Shown one piece after another: positions 1 through 11,414 of a stretch of DNA of 64,000 nucleotides. Position numbers and translations under genes: made by a program. The notes beneath the pieces were generated by a model, which worked only from the letters and a program-made list of their open reading frames with translations, did not search any database and had not been told where the DNA came from. Position 1 is the stretch's first letter. Each line of letters opens with the position of its first letter. Where the stretch lies: positions 14,641,001 to 14,705,000 of the forward strand of contig NC_090291.1 in NCBI RefSeq assembly GCF_037392515.1. Direction: 5' to 3'. The DNA comes from Haliotis asinina (Eukaryota > Mollusca > Gastropoda > Lepetellida > Haliotidae).

Positions 1-19
1 TCCGTGGTCATTATCAGTG

Positions 20-560
20 AACCCTTTGAAGGTGTTCGTGTCTCCTGCCTGTAACAATACACCTGTGAAGATTTGCGTGTCACTAGTCACAACGAATGAA
101 CCTGTGGAAGTTTGCGTGTCACAGTGAATGTGGGTCAGTGGTCTCAATGAACAGTCAATGAACCTGTGGATGTGTCCATGTCAGTGTCACAAATAACATC
201 TCCGAGGTCACAGATAATTAACCTGTGGAGGTTATAGTATCATGGTAGCAATTACTGCATGTCAGTGGTCTCAGTGAACCTGTGGAGGTATGCATGTCAG
301 TGGTCTCAGTGAACTTGTGGAGGTATGCATGTCAGTGGTCTCAGTGAACCTGTGGAGGTGTGCATGTCAGTGGTCTCAGTGAACCTGTGGAGGTTTGCAT
401 GTCAGTGGTCTCAGTGAACCTGTGGAGGTTTGCATGTCAGTGGTCTCAGTGAACCTGTGGAGGTATGCATGTCAGTGGTCAAAGATGCTGAATCTGTTTA
501 CATAATCGTTTTGTTAGTTACAGTTAATGAACCTTTGGAGGTATACATGTCACTGCTCAC
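20..560. repeat. 35-bp minisatellite
   Basis: A tandem array with a clean 35-bp period in its core: the word cagtggtctc recurs at 263, 298, 333, 368, 403 and 438, and in part at 473. Flanking copies from about 20 to 250 and 490 to 560 are degenerate, with variants such as 'gtgaacctgtggaggt'. No coding potential is evident. Confidence 0.9.
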
Positions 561-865
561 AATTAGTTGACCTGTTGAGGTTGACGAACTGTTCATGTTT
601 ACAGTGGCCACAAATACAAAAGGTCTGGAGGTCAGTGGCTACAATTGCTGAACATGTGAGGTTGACTAAAACGACTGAACTGTTCGTGTTTACACGTCAG
701 TGGTCACAAATACCGAAAGTCTAGAGGTTAGTGGGTACAATTGCTGAATATGTGAGGTTGACTAAAACGAATGAACTGTTCGTGTTTAGACGTCAGTGGT
801 CACAAATACCGAAAGTCTGGAGGTTAGCGGCTACAATTGCTGAATATGTGAGGTTGACCAAAAGT
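561..865. repeat. 96-bp minisatellite
   Basis: Three long tandem copies with 96-bp spacing: caattgctgaa recurs at 642, 738 and 834, with a shortened copy starting near 561. The unit shares words (cagtggtcacaa, gaggt) with the 35-bp array just upstream, so it probably arose by amplifying several diverged 35-bp units together. The 65-aa open frame here is repeat-derived. Confidence 0.85.
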
Positions 866-955
866 GACTGAATTAATGTCCGTCCTCCTGAAATGATATT
901 TATGAGTGACGACGCGGGTTAGAATTGAACTTCAGCAATTCATGCATGTTGTTTC

Positions 956-1735
956 GTGAAATGAAAATATCTGATGACACCAAGTGTTCATGAACAAACG
1001 AGATTGGCTGGTCAGTCTCCCTGACTTGGTTGGACACAGGTCACCGTATCCCAATTGCCTAGATCAATGCTCATGCTTTGATGACTGGCCCAGACTAGAT
1101 TACTTTCAGACCAACGCCATGTTGCTAGTTTAAAACAAAATGCTGAGTGCAGGATTAAACGATAACAAAACAGTTGCACAAATACGATGCTCTTTTAACA
1201 ACACCACTGAGCTAGTATGAATATCATAGAGCGTGAAATATATCTACTCTTTGTAAAGCCTAGATATGAATACCATTCAAAATGCAGGCGAATGGAAACA
1301 ATTATAATTTATGTAGATTTCTTTCAATTATGTAATACATTACACACTGCTGAGTTCTATCACCATTCACTTTCCACAGATTATGACTGCTTACCAGAGT
1401 ATAAGATTCAACCTGCTTGTCACTGTCTTCAGCGTTCATGATTGCTTCAGCTTCTCCACTGCTAATACGAAGAGAGTGTACACCGTTCTCAAACGTATAA
1501 TTGACTGAATGCGTAAAACCTCATTGTGGTGTCCATTGAGAAAGGTTCGCCACGTTAATCGCGGACAATATGCCTAGGCACATGCATACATTATCTGAAT
1601 ATGTGGAAGCACATTCGCCCGAGCTCAATGGCAAGCGTGACACACAGTACAACAACCAATGGGTGTAGTAGGCAAAATAGTGATGGAAAGTTTGTGAAAT
1701 GAAAATATCTGATGACACCAGGTGTTCATGAACAA
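956..1735. repeat. Pair of 42-bp direct repeats flanking ~700 bp
   Basis: The same 42 bases (gtgaaatgaaaatatctgat...) occur at 956-997 and 1694-1735 with one mismatch. Between them lie an R2 repeat in reverse orientation (about 1003-1150) and about 540 bp with no recognised feature. This could be an unusually long target duplication around a composite insertion or a local duplication. Confidence 0.7.
1003..1150 (-). mobile_element. R2 dispersed repeat, diverged
   Basis: Read on the - strand it follows the R2 consensus seen elsewhere in the window: lack of gcgg at the start, then 'agcatgagcattgatct', 'caattgggatac' and the 'aagtcagg-gagactgacca' end. It is old, with many substitutions. Confidence 0.6.
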
Positions 1736-1815
1736 CGTATGTATGTCATTGCCTACAACAACAAGCACTACCTACGTAGTTTATAGCATCACTACTGGTT
1801 GCTTGAGTACTCTTG

Positions 1816-1943
1816 GGTGAGTTATTTTTACGCTGCGGGGGACATCAGGAATGGGTTCGCACGTTGTTCCCATTTGAGGAATCGAACCTGGATCTTCGGT
1901 GTGACGAGCGAACGCATTATTCACTAGATTACCCCGCCGCCCT
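1816..1943 (-). mobile_element. tRNA-derived SINE
   Basis: The reverse strand starts with a tRNA-like head: gggcggcggggtaatctagt, then 'gcgttcgctcgtcacaccgaag' broken into the usual A-box and B-box positions (B box ggttcgattcc). The tail 'gcgtaaaaataactcaccc' follows. It is a 5'-complete, 3'-shortened copy. Confidence 0.8.
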
Positions 1944-1984
1944 GTCAGTCTACGAGTGAAATGTTATGCAGAAAGGCAGAAATT

Positions 1985-2135
1985 GTGAGTGAATTTAGTT
2001 TTACGCCACACTAAGCAAAGTTCCAGATATTTGGCGGCAAATAATCTGTACACAATTGAGTCTGAACCAGCCAGCCAAGTGATCAACAGCAAGAGCATCG
2101 ATATACGCAGTTGGGATATGATGACGATATCACAC
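1985..2135 (+). mobile_element. R2 dispersed repeat, partial
   Basis: Starts 'gtgaatttagttttacgcc' and runs through 'tgatcaacagcaagagcatc' and 'cgcagttgggat', as in the R2 consensus, and stops before the distal third. No open frame is associated. Confidence 0.75.
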
Positions 2136-2463
2136 CTTTCAGACATGCTGAGCAATTTTTGAAAGGGAAAAGAATTCGTGTCCTGACATAAAGTTTACAA
2201 GCAAATTGCTTCGCCTTGTCAGTGCAAGCAGTATACATGAAGATGCCAGTCTGAATGAAGTTAATGGGTCAAGAGTTACCGTTTCATCAGCTACCGTGAC
2301 CATGCATAAATTAACCTTACGTATCCAAATACGAAATATTTCTGAATTTATAATTTCATTATGTTTGACTGCATGTTTTGGAGTTACATCCTTTAGAGTG
2401 TTTACAGTGTATCCTAGTATAAATAAAATGTGATTTCACACGTTCAGGATCAGGCAATGAGAC

Positions 2464-4251
2464 ACCTCACAGAAGTTTGTGGATAACACCTTATTTTCAT
2501 TCTTTATGAAAGAACTATATTTTGACATTATACAGTCTGGCAGGCATGGCATCCAATTATCTCCTGATCTTGCTGAACTCTTTATTTTACTTTTTGCTGA
2601 CGATGTGATCCTAATGTCAAGCACTGTTATTGGCCTTCAGAGGCAAATTAATAGGCTATCACATTATTCAGATAACTGGCGACTTGACGTTTATCTTGAA
2701 AAGACCAAAATTGTTGTTTTTCGGTGGCCCAACGGCAGCTATAGAGAAATGGTACTTTAAAGGAAAACGTATGTCCGTTGTCAACGAATATATATCTAGG
2801 GATATTATTTACACCTACACTAAACCTGAATAAATCTATCATTAATTTGGGAAGTAGAGGGGGAAAGGTCTTACTACAATTGCTCTCTGTTACACCGAAG
2901 TTGGGGGTTGTTGGTCCCAGTATATTTTTCAAGTTGTTGGATTCCAAAGTGCAGCCTATTCTCCTCTGTGGATCCGAAATCTGGGGCTTCAAGGAATTTT
3001 ATGTCATCGAAAAGGCTCACCTTCTTGCATGTAAAAGGTTTTTAAATGTTGGTGTGTTTACCCCTAATAGTATGGTGTACGGTGAATCTGAGAGATACCC
3101 TTTGTGCATAATTTCTTACTCTCGCTGTTTAAAGTACTGGGGTAAAAAACATAAATATGCCCGAACATCGTCTGCCCAAAAAACCTACAATATGATCGTT
3201 CATCTTGATAATATTGGTAAAAACACTTCGGCAACCCATAGTCGCAGTCTTTCGTTTAGATACGGCTTTGGATTCGTCTGGCTATCCCAAACCCTGGGCG
3301 ATGTTAATGCATTTATCAAACATTTTCGTACCAGGGCTATCGATATCTTTAAACAGGACTGGCATTCATCACTATATGAAAGTTCAAGATATGACTGTTA
3401 TCGTGAGTTTAAATCTCTACTTGAACCCGAGTCGTATCTATACAACCTACATAATACAAACCTTCGCAATACTTTCATACGCCTGAGACTAGGTCTAAAT
3501 GAGTTATGTATCAATCAAGGAAGATGTTCATCCGTTATAAAATCACAAAGGCTCTGTCCATTCTGTAACACTGTTGAGAATGAATTTCGCTTTTTATTTA
3601 TCTGTCCGGTATATAATGATTTTTATTACTAGCCCGTTGAAGATACTGCAGTGTAGTATTTTCACTTTAATATTACACTAGTGTAATACCGCTTGACGTA
3701 TGACGTCAAAATGGTTCAAAGTTGTGACGTCACAATGCTAATTTTGATGTCGCAATTTTACTAGACCTTGCTTGACTTGAAAGCTGAGTTACCTAACACT
3801 ATAGGCAATTTCGCCGCAGTTTCTGTCAATTTGTGTTGGCGAGTAATAAACAGAATACTAAACTCGCTTCCGTGAAATACCATTTTTATTAAACTCGTTA
3901 AAGATTTAGATACCAAATCATTAACTCGTTTAATAAAAATGGTATTGCACGGAAGGTCGTTTAGTATCCTCTATAAGGCAGATATATTTCCCGCCATGGC
4001 TACGATCATGCAAGGATGCTACGAAACTTTATTCAATATTTTCAAGTAAAGCCTCCCTATTACAACACGAGGCAGCTCTATTTATTCATCAAGCTCTCAT
4101 ATTGAAAGAGATTCACTGTAACAAGTGTCATATGTTGTGTATGTTGTACACACTATACATATATATTTTGTAAATGGGCCACTGGCCTTCATGCAATAAA
4201 CTGATTGAATTGAACTGAAATACCTCACTGAAGTTTGTGGATAACAGCTTA
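2464..4251 (+). mobile_element. Broken LINE (non-LTR retrotransposon), 5'-truncated
   Basis: The + strand encodes the back half of a reverse transcriptase. Residues FADDVILMS (about 2595-2621) form the catalytic motif in which FADD replaces YADD. A second frame from 2778 carries the thumb and C-terminal part, with LGILFTPTLN, 'CGSEIWGF', 'LACKRFLNVG' and the zinc-knuckle-like CPFC...H-less end 'CPVYNDFYY'. Two frame changes lie between about 2740 and 2800. After an insertion at about 3625-3990, frame-like sequence resumes ('RYISRHGYDHA'). The element ends in 'gattgaattgaactgaaat'. It is flanked by an almost perfect 30-bp direct repeat (2464-2493 and 4222-4251, two mismatches) that I read as the target-site duplication. 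The family resembles the CR1/L2/Jockey side of non-LTR elements but is not assigned more closely. It is inactive. Confidence 0.85.
3625..3990. mobile_element. Foldback/MITE-like insert inside the LINE
   Basis: Arms at about 3854-3901 and 3920-3970 are inverted repeats ('taccatttttattaaac' against 'gtttaataaaaatggta') around a ~20-bp loop, extending outward to 'aatactaaactcg'. A second short palindrome, attacactagtgtaat, lies at 3674-3689. LINE-like coding resemblance stops before this block and resumes after it, so it is probably a later insertion. The exact ends are unclear. Confidence 0.6.
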
Positions 4252-4614
4252 AATTTCGTGAGTGTGACATGTTGATATGGGTTCTTGTACGGTTGTTAGG
4301 CGGCCTCTAAAACGCCACCTACAAGGCATATAGACATTTACAAAAATCTGATATACCCTCACCTATATATGATACCGAAAGACGGCAAATGTTGATCAAA
4401 CTAGAAACATAAAAAAATATCAATTATACGAAAACCTTTTTTGAGGTGGACACTTATCTTGAATACTATATGGCGTACTATATTCGATATTCTATCAAAC
4501 ATGCTCCAGATATGTGTGGTTCCACACATCAGTACTGTATTTGTAAACGTGTTGTGACAGACTAAGATCTTTCGAGGAAAGCTGATGTCACTAGAGAATT
4601 GAAATACCCTTCCT
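4252..4614. other. Intergenic, nothing recognised
   Basis: AT-rich sequence between the LINE target duplication and the next SINE. No open frame, repeat or RNA-like signal was recognised. Confidence 0.5.
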
Positions 4615-4770
4615 TTATGTCTAGCCTAATGGTTAAAGCGCCCACACATCCCGCTGAGACCTGGCTTTTCTTCCCCTCATATTTACAATGTGTGAAATTC
4701 ATTCAGTGTCCCCTGCTGTGATATTACTGGAATATTGCTAAAAGCGGCGTAAAACCATACTCTGTCACTC
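4615..4770 (+). mobile_element. tRNA-derived SINE
   Basis: Starts with the A-box-like 'tctagcctaatggttaaagcg', here with a damaged B box, then 'tgtgaaattcattcagtgtc' and the typical tail 'ggaatattgctaaaagcggcg' followed by taaaaccatactc. Confidence 0.8.
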
Positions 4771-4832
4771 TTTTCTGCATGAATATTGAGCCATCATGTG
4801 TCAAGTCCACCCGACCGCAACCAGTACCCTTT

Positions 4833-4914
4833 CACGTGGCACGCGTGTAACCAGGACATGAAACGTCTCGAGAGAGTATGAGAGAAACTGATGCTGTAAT
4901 GGCGAGTGTTCCAG
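4833..4914 (+). promoter_or_regulatory. Relic promoter and 5' non-coding exon of TRIM unit A
   Basis: A CACGTG E-box at 4833-4838 is followed by a short stretch ending in ttccag|gtaagt, a good splice donor at 4914/4915. The stretch 'gaaacgtctcgagagag...actgatgctgt' resembles the corresponding part of unit D (about 30945-31004, 'gaaacacttcgagagag...actgacgctgt'). This suggests a shared untranslated first exon. Because the unit A gene is broken, this is probably a fossil. Confidence 0.5.
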
Positions 4915-5096
4915 GTAAGTGGCAAGGCATAATCCCCATAAATACCTGGCACCTTCCAAATATATAAATATATTTTTTTGTGTAAGTTGAAATGCGTAGT
5001 AATGGTAATCCAGTCCCAGTAACAGCAGCAAAGTATTGGTTGCGTGTAGTCAGTTTCATTTATTCCATTTATGTGGCGTCTTTTCACTTGTTTCAG

Positions 5097-5541
5097 ATGG
5101 CGACTGCAAAGAAGCTGACAGACAACCACCTGACCTGTATCATGTTGAAAGGTTCACTGACCCTGCTACACCTCAGTGTAATCACACATTCTGCAAGACC
5201 TGTCTGCTGAAATACACCAAAACAGTCTGAAGCAACACAAGACACGTTCATCCTATGTCCTTGCTGTAGACAGCGGACAAAGGTGACCAACTCTGATAGT
5301 GAGTCACTTTAGTTTTACGCAGCTTTTAGTAATAGTCCAGCAATATCACGACAGGGGACACCAGAAAATGAGCTTCACACATTGTACCCATGTAGGGATT
5401 CGAACCCGGGTCTTCGGCGTGACGAGCGAATGCTTTAATCACTAAGCTACCCCACCGCCCCCAACTCTGATACCCCAGGAGAGGACTGCTGAAGCCATGT
5501 CATACAGGGTCTAATGGATGATTCTGGACTAGGGACAGAAG
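5097..5541 (+). pseudogene. RING exon relic of TRIM unit A
   Basis: Starts, like the three sister copies, directly after an acceptor (tttcag|ATGGCG) and reads MATAKKLTDNHLTC before the frame is lost within the first zinc-binding half. The sequence later matches the sister exons again: 'cagtgtaatcacacattctg', then a frame break in 'aaaacagtctgaag'. It is cut by a SINE at 5299-5460. It ends at the same donor site (gacagaag|gtgaat) as B, C and D. Small deletions, frameshifts and the SINE make it non-coding. It was once the first coding exon of a TRIM gene whose C-terminal relic lies at 8671-9321. Confidence 0.85.
5299..5460 (-). mobile_element. tRNA-derived SINE inside the RING relic, with target duplication
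   Basis: Complete copy. The reverse strand begins gggcggtggggtagcttagt and has the B box gggttcgaatcc, then the standard body and tail. It is flanked by a perfect 12-bp duplication, ccaactctgata, at 5287-5298 and 5461-5472. The near-consensus sequence suggests a fairly young insertion into an already broken gene. Confidence 0.9.
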
Positions 5542-5559
5542 GTGAATGCAGACTGTTGT

Positions 5560-8390
5560 GTTGTATGTTGCACTACCACAACGTATCTATATGTTCATTT
5601 TAGTATGCAAAAAAAGAAAATTCTCAGTTATTCTCTGTATACTCTAATAGGGTACAAATGCAAAATCACTTGCTGACATCGTTATAAATGAAACCCCGTC
5701 ATTAAAACTGCTCATTTCGATCTTTAATCACCTTAAATCGACCTTTTTGTCAACAGTGCACAATTCTCAGCCGCAAACGAAATTTCAACCAATCAGAGCG
5801 GCGCATCTCCGTGACGTAATAGTGGGTATAGAAATGACGGTCTCTGCAGTATTCATCTACATTTCAGGGGTTAAACTATTTCGTTTACAGGTTTGTACAA
5901 ACCTGGAATCGCGAAAGCTGTTGAGAAAAATGAAAGCCATATGTTCTCACAATCTACTATCATTTAGTTTTGTCTCCTGCTTTGCCTAGTTTTCGAGTTA
6001 CACCCCTTGTTTTCATAGACGATTCTGACAAAATTACTTGGTGTCGCTAGGTTGTAATCCGTGTTAGGTGGTATAAACCTACATGCTATTTGTCATCATT
6101 CACTTTATGCTCAGTTAATGAATGTATAACAGGTATAGTTAGTGGTAACGCCACTTAGATCACCCGACAAAGGCTCCCATTTGGCATTTCTTTTGTCTGG
6201 ATCGATCAAAGGATGAACCGATAACACGCTGATTGATTAATTAGTTTTATGGGGATTTAAATGGGGGATTTGTCAAAAGGTAGTGTTTATGTATGAACAT
6301 TTACTAATCTATACTGAATACACTCTGTCGTGTCTGTGTCTATGTAAAACAACACCCATCTTTCAAAGGATTAACCGCCAATACATTGATTGATTGCTCA
6401 TTATTGGCTAACTAAATAACTTTTGAAAAAGAATGCAATTAGTTGCCAGGTGTGCTATCTTGGGTAACCAATGCAACTATACAGCAATGTGAAAAACCTG
6501 AAACGATACATCACGTTTTCGTATATTAGACTGTTAAAAGACACATCATTTGGGAAATCTGCAGATGAATTATATATCACTTGTTTTTGTGGATATTGAT
6601 GGATACATTCCTCGAAGAAGGTAACAGCCTGATATTGCTCCTATAACTTTAATTTTAATATTTGCATTTTTGTTTTTAATAAGTTGTCGTAACTTTCAAC
6701 AGAATCATTGTTTTCGTCGTTAAGTGTAATGATGCAGACAACATACACTAGGGCGTGCGTGCGAATTATGATTCATATAGAAAAACTATGAAATGTCTAT
6801 ATATTACATTCCTGTTATACATTCGCAGATCGCTTCTTTTTATTAAGTTTTCAAAATGCATACAAGTATGATCATGAAATAATTAGGATTATGAGACCAA
6901 GTATAAAGACGTATGTTGACAAGTGTCTACATACTGGTGAGTGAACATTACAAACCAAGTAAATTTAGCAAGTGAAGAAATTTATCGCGCAGCATTTTCA
7001 CTTCGACCCCGACCTCGCTTACGTTATGTTACAGGTTGTGTCATGCAAACTTCTTTTGGTAATGATTCAAAAAAATATTTATGTAGTTTTGATTTTCTAA
7101 CTTGAAGAGAACAAACCATACATAATCTCATTAATTCAAATGGATTTTCAAAAATGGCGGCGCCCTGTCTTGGGATGAACGCTTTTTAAGTTTGTTTTCA
7201 CCGACTTACAAAAGGACAATTACTTTCTACTGGTAGTAAAATATGTATTTTATTGATGGACAGTAGGATTTTGCATGACACTGCTTATAACATAACAATT
7301 TCACTCCTGGAAGTGAGGTGGAGGTCAATTAACAATACTTGCAATATAAATGTCACTTCGACCCCTACCTTGCTTCCTTGGAAGAAGTCCTTATGTTAAA
7401 ACTTGTGTCATGCAAAATCCTTTTGGCCATGATTAAAATGCATATTTAACTACCAGTAAAAGTAGGTTTGATTTTCTAACTTGATGAGAACAAATCATAA
7501 TCTCAATAATTCTAATGGACTTTAGCCCGTGACTTCACGATTTTCAAAATTGGCGGCGCCCTGTCTGAGGATGAATGCTATTTAAGTTTGTTTTCACCGA
7601 CTTACAAAATCAAAGTTACTTTCTACTGGTAGTAAAATATGTATTTTATTGATGGGCATTAGGGTATTACATGACATTGCTTATAACATAACAATTTCAC
7701 TCTTGGAATCGGTCAATATAAGGAGTCAATATAATATTACTTACGATAATATTGTCACTTTGACCACAACCTCGTTTCCGAGGAAAACAGCGTTATACCC
7801 ATACAAAATCCTTTTGGTCAGCAATGTGTAGTTAGCAGTCTTTATTTTATAATCTCGATGAAACTTGAACTCCATTTTCTATCCTGGAAGCGTGGTAGGG
7901 GGCGAACCATCCGATTTAGTATATACCACAGGCTTCCAAAAAGCTCACTTCGCACACACGAACTTCCAATTTAAGCACAAACTGCGGAGTCTGGTGGAAA
8001 TCTGTGCATAGTGACACCATCACCCGACCCCAAGGAACAACTGACGGCAACACAACATTTCGGCATGTCTTTGGTGACGTCGAGAAATCAGCAAAATGAC
8101 GAGCTTCCTACACATTTTCTGTACATTTAACTGGAAACCGTCCCTTCTGTGACGTCACTGTAGGGCTCTGGCGACAGAGTTACGTAACCAGTCTGCGGTT
8201 TCGTTTGCGGGCGAGAGAGAAGCAGACGGCCTTTTAGCAACTTTTGAGCGCTGGGTATTAATTAACCACAAGTTGGTTTTTTTTAAAACAAAAAACGTGT
8301 TTCGTTTATGACTAACCAGAAGTCTTTCATATGCAGTGATAAAAAGAGTACCAAAAAATTGAGTTTAGTGGTTCTTTAAGACCAAAAGGT
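5560..8390. other. Unit-A-specific insertion block
   Basis: About 2.8 kb that has no counterpart in the introns of TRIM B or D. Subterminal inverted words occur near its ends ('gccgcaaacgaaa' at about 5770 and its reverse complement 'tttcgtttgcggg' at about 8205), which hints at a non-autonomous DNA transposon. The true termini were not found. It contains the 360-bp tandem repeat listed separately and no convincing open frame. Confidence 0.35.
6990..7835. repeat. ~360-bp tandem duplication, 2.3 copies
   Basis: The block from 'cacttcgaccccgacctcg' (about 6998) to 'aacaatttcactcctggaa' (about 7310) is repeated at about 7350-7710, and a third partial copy follows at about 7745-7835. Shared words include 'ggcggcgccctgtct', 'gtttgttttcaccgacttac' and 'ctactggtagtaaaatatgt'. 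Confidence 0.8.
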
Positions 8391-8670
8391 GACACAGTCT
8401 TTCAGCAGGAAGTCTAAAATTTGTAGAGAGAGGATAATGCGTTATATTTAAAATAGCAAAACTTAAAAACTGCATGTCTAACTGAAAGATTGAGGCTATA
8501 ACACTAGACTAGATCGTGAGAGACACGAGAGGTAATCGTTTTCCAGTTATGTTGATACCTTGGTGAAAATATGTGGATTGATCATCAGCTGACTGTCATC
8601 AGATGGTTGAATTATAACTAAACGTTCTTTTACGAGCATGTCTAATACCCGTAAACAATCAAACAACCAC

Positions 8671-9321
8671 GTGGTTGTTGATTGTGACAACAACAGATTT
8701 CACACATACTACACACACGACATACAGTGTCCTAAATACACTCAGCTTTCTAACACACCTTGGAGAATGACTCAGTTAACTGACTGTTACGTAGCTGTTA
8801 GTGATTCATACAGTAAAGAAGTAGCTACTGTATAGGTGTATCCATTAACCTTAATACTATCAAGTATCAAAACGATCAGATCTTAATACAGCCTCGTCCT
8901 CATCCTACACGACTGGTGGCAGGTGGATTAGATAGGACTGGACTGGACATACTGGACACAGGTGAGGTATCTCGTCCTGAATATATCTGTCACCGGAAAT
9001 CAGAACCGGATAGTCAGTGAATGGAAAGTCAAATCACTTGTCTGTGACCAGTGAAGGAAACGTTGTTTTTGCATACACTCCCACAATGAACAGAGCTCTG
9101 AAGTGCCCTCGAGGCATCACATCAACCAACGAAAGAGACATCCTGCTTGCAGACACTCTCACAAGGTGATTCAACTGACAGAGTCAGGGCAGTTTGTCAG
9201 AGACGTTCTCACAGCACAGGATGGTTTTGACTCTCCCCGTGGAATATGTTTGGACACAAACGGCTTGTTGTACGTCACCTGTGGGAAATGTGTGAAAGTA
9301 TTCAGATTTGAAAAACATTGA
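8671..9321 (+). pseudogene. Beta-propeller relic of TRIM unit A
   Basis: Corresponds to the last ~230 codons of TRIM B (17154-17840), with readable pieces such as VVVDCDNNRFHTYYTHDIQC, then a stop near 8833, missing segments, and a final intact stretch with 'HKVIQLTESGQFVRDVLTAQ' and 'SPRGICLDTNGLLYVTCGKC'. The B-box, coiled-coil and first propeller parts are missing. Sequence before 8671 matches the intron of TRIM B (about 16010-16160), so a deletion joined intron to propeller. Several frameshifts and stops make this non-coding. Confidence 0.9.
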
Positions 9322-10740
9322 TTTTCAAGACTGACATTGCTTAAACGCTTGCTTGGTTGGTTCGTCTTGTGACAGTGCCCAACAGGAAAAGTGTTTTGAA
9401 TACGTGTGCATAGAGATTGCTATACACGATCAGTCAGCATGTGACCAAAATGTTTGTATATATTTCCTTGATAAAGATGCACATCCAAATTTGATTTAAA
9501 AGACCTTTCACATTTCAGTATTCAATTTTGGCACTGTCACACACGAAGCCTAAGAACGTATTAATTAAAAAGAGAAAGTGCTCTAACACTTGCTTGGTCG
9601 TTTTGTGACTCTAACACTTGCTTGGTCGTTTTGTGACACTGCCCAACTGTGAATTCGAAAGTGTGTTCAGTGTGCGGGTTTAGCGTTGGCTTTAATGTTA
9701 CAGTCAGTATATGATCAACATGAATGTTTACCTTTGCTTAACATATATACATATTCATATTTGATTAAAAAGACTGAACGTTTTCAAGTATTAATAAGTC
9801 GTATGGGTATTGTCACACACGGAACGTCCATGCATGGTAAAACTGAACCAAATATGTCACTACATATGTTTGGTGACATTCGACACAGAACTGTACTTAG
9901 TCACCCAACTAAGTGATGCTGGGTCAATTACAGAGCGACAGATTACAAGTGGCTAATGAATTACAGTCAAGTACCCGTTGTGGGGAACTTGTCCATTTCC
10001 AAATGTAAAAGCTCCATCACTCTGCATCCCTTTTAAAGTAATGATTTGCGATTGTGAGGAACATCAGATAAATTTAAGTATATACGACAGACATGTGAGT
10101 CAATGAACGTGAGACAAGTCTTTGTCGTGTTAAGCTCTCAATGATACCAGTTAACATTTGGCCGATTACAGACACAGTTGTAAAACTGGTGACGCCGACA
10201 CTGATCTTTATGGAAGAAACAGCCATGGATTTCCTTGTGCCTGCTCTTAGTATTTTCTCCTCAGATGTTGCCTAACCAATGAACTATTTGTTAATGCTTG
10301 AAATAATCAAACTTGACGAGTGTTTAATAATCACTAAGTCGTTGTGCTTCATTCTTTTCATCGTAGATTCATGCACATCCTCCATAAAACAGGTTCATGT
10401 GACGTGGTACATGCCCAGTTACATACTATCAAAAATTATATTTAGAAAGGACCCGCGCGATAATTCACAGCTTCACGTTCCATACATAATGAGGAAAAAA
10501 GTGAACTCATTGGCCGCGTTCTAACTTCGATAATGATGATAATCAATAAATCGATGATCAATTAATGAACCGCTTCTTTTTATAAACATGAAGCTCCATG
10601 AAAAGTATATTTGTATCGCTAGTACACTCCGAGATGTTGTGCCAACAGGATTTAGTACCCACTGCTTGGAAGTTATGAATGAAACTGTCTCACAATTGTA
10701 ATGTTTGCTTGTTTTGTTTTTGGTCTTGTTGTTGATGTGT

Positions 10741-10910
10741 TTTTCTTTTATTTAACGCCGCAGCTGGATTCATCGGGCTGTAAATAATCATGTCTGAAGC
10801 AAACAAGCCTGTGATCAACATCATAAGCATCAGTCTACCTGACATCCCCATCCCGTTAACCACCTTTTGCAAGAATCATGCCTTGGGTTGCTGAAGACCG
10901 ATTCTAACCG
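10741..10910 (+). mobile_element. R2 dispersed repeat, old copy (A)
   Basis: Recognisable by 'tttaacgccgcagctgg', 'gtgatcaacatcataagcat' and 'catgccttgggttgctgaag'. The same copy sits at the equivalent place in unit B (19158-19350), so it predates the duplication. Confidence 0.7.
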
Positions 10911-11132
10911 GGATCGTTATTTAAATGATTTTGGTTCATGAAATCAGCCTTGTTTAATATTTAACAAAGTGGATCGTTCTGTGGACATACAACTTCAGTA
11001 TTATTAAAATGAGCACTTGGTTCATAACAGTGTTAGCAACTACATTCAAACATAGCTCGTGTTAACAGTAATTAAGTTGTGTATCCATAGCACACTCCCT
11101 TGTTAATGATGAAAAAAGGTTCTAAAGATTAC

Positions 11133-11414
11133 TCAAACAATGTTTCTGTTTGCAACACACGGCAGTACGAGTGCCCTTTTTATGTTTATTGACTTGAAGA
11201 TACGGTAGATTTTTACACTCCGTTGTCTGCCAACAATATTCACACAGTAACCGTACATGCCGCCTCCGGTGACACGGCAAACCATCTCTCCGCAACAGGG
11301 TCGGGCACCCCCGGGGTAACCAGGGTAACTACCACCAGGGTAACCAGGGTAACTGCCTCCAGGGTAACCGCCGTTCATTCCTCTTCGGATACATGACCTT
11401 CCCAGCAGAGAACA
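11133..11414 (-). pseudogene. Cysteine-rich (knottin-like) peptide gene, copy A fossil
   Basis: The - strand carries a mature-peptide exon like those of copies B and D, with the Gly-Tyr-Pro repeat, the 'RPCCGEMVC' double-cysteine motif and the 'GGGMYGYCVNIVG' end. It starts after the same acceptor (ttcaag). Unlike B and D it seems not to form a whole gene: the partner signal-peptide exon and promoter are not found in this unit. It looks broken, with about two breaks. It is a recent fossil, since it is nearly identical to copy B over the exon. Confidence 0.75.

Noticed and set aside
20-560. Regularly spaced short repeats that could suggest a CRISPR array
   Set aside because: The 35-bp units are directly adjacent with no unique spacers; this is a minisatellite in an animal genome.
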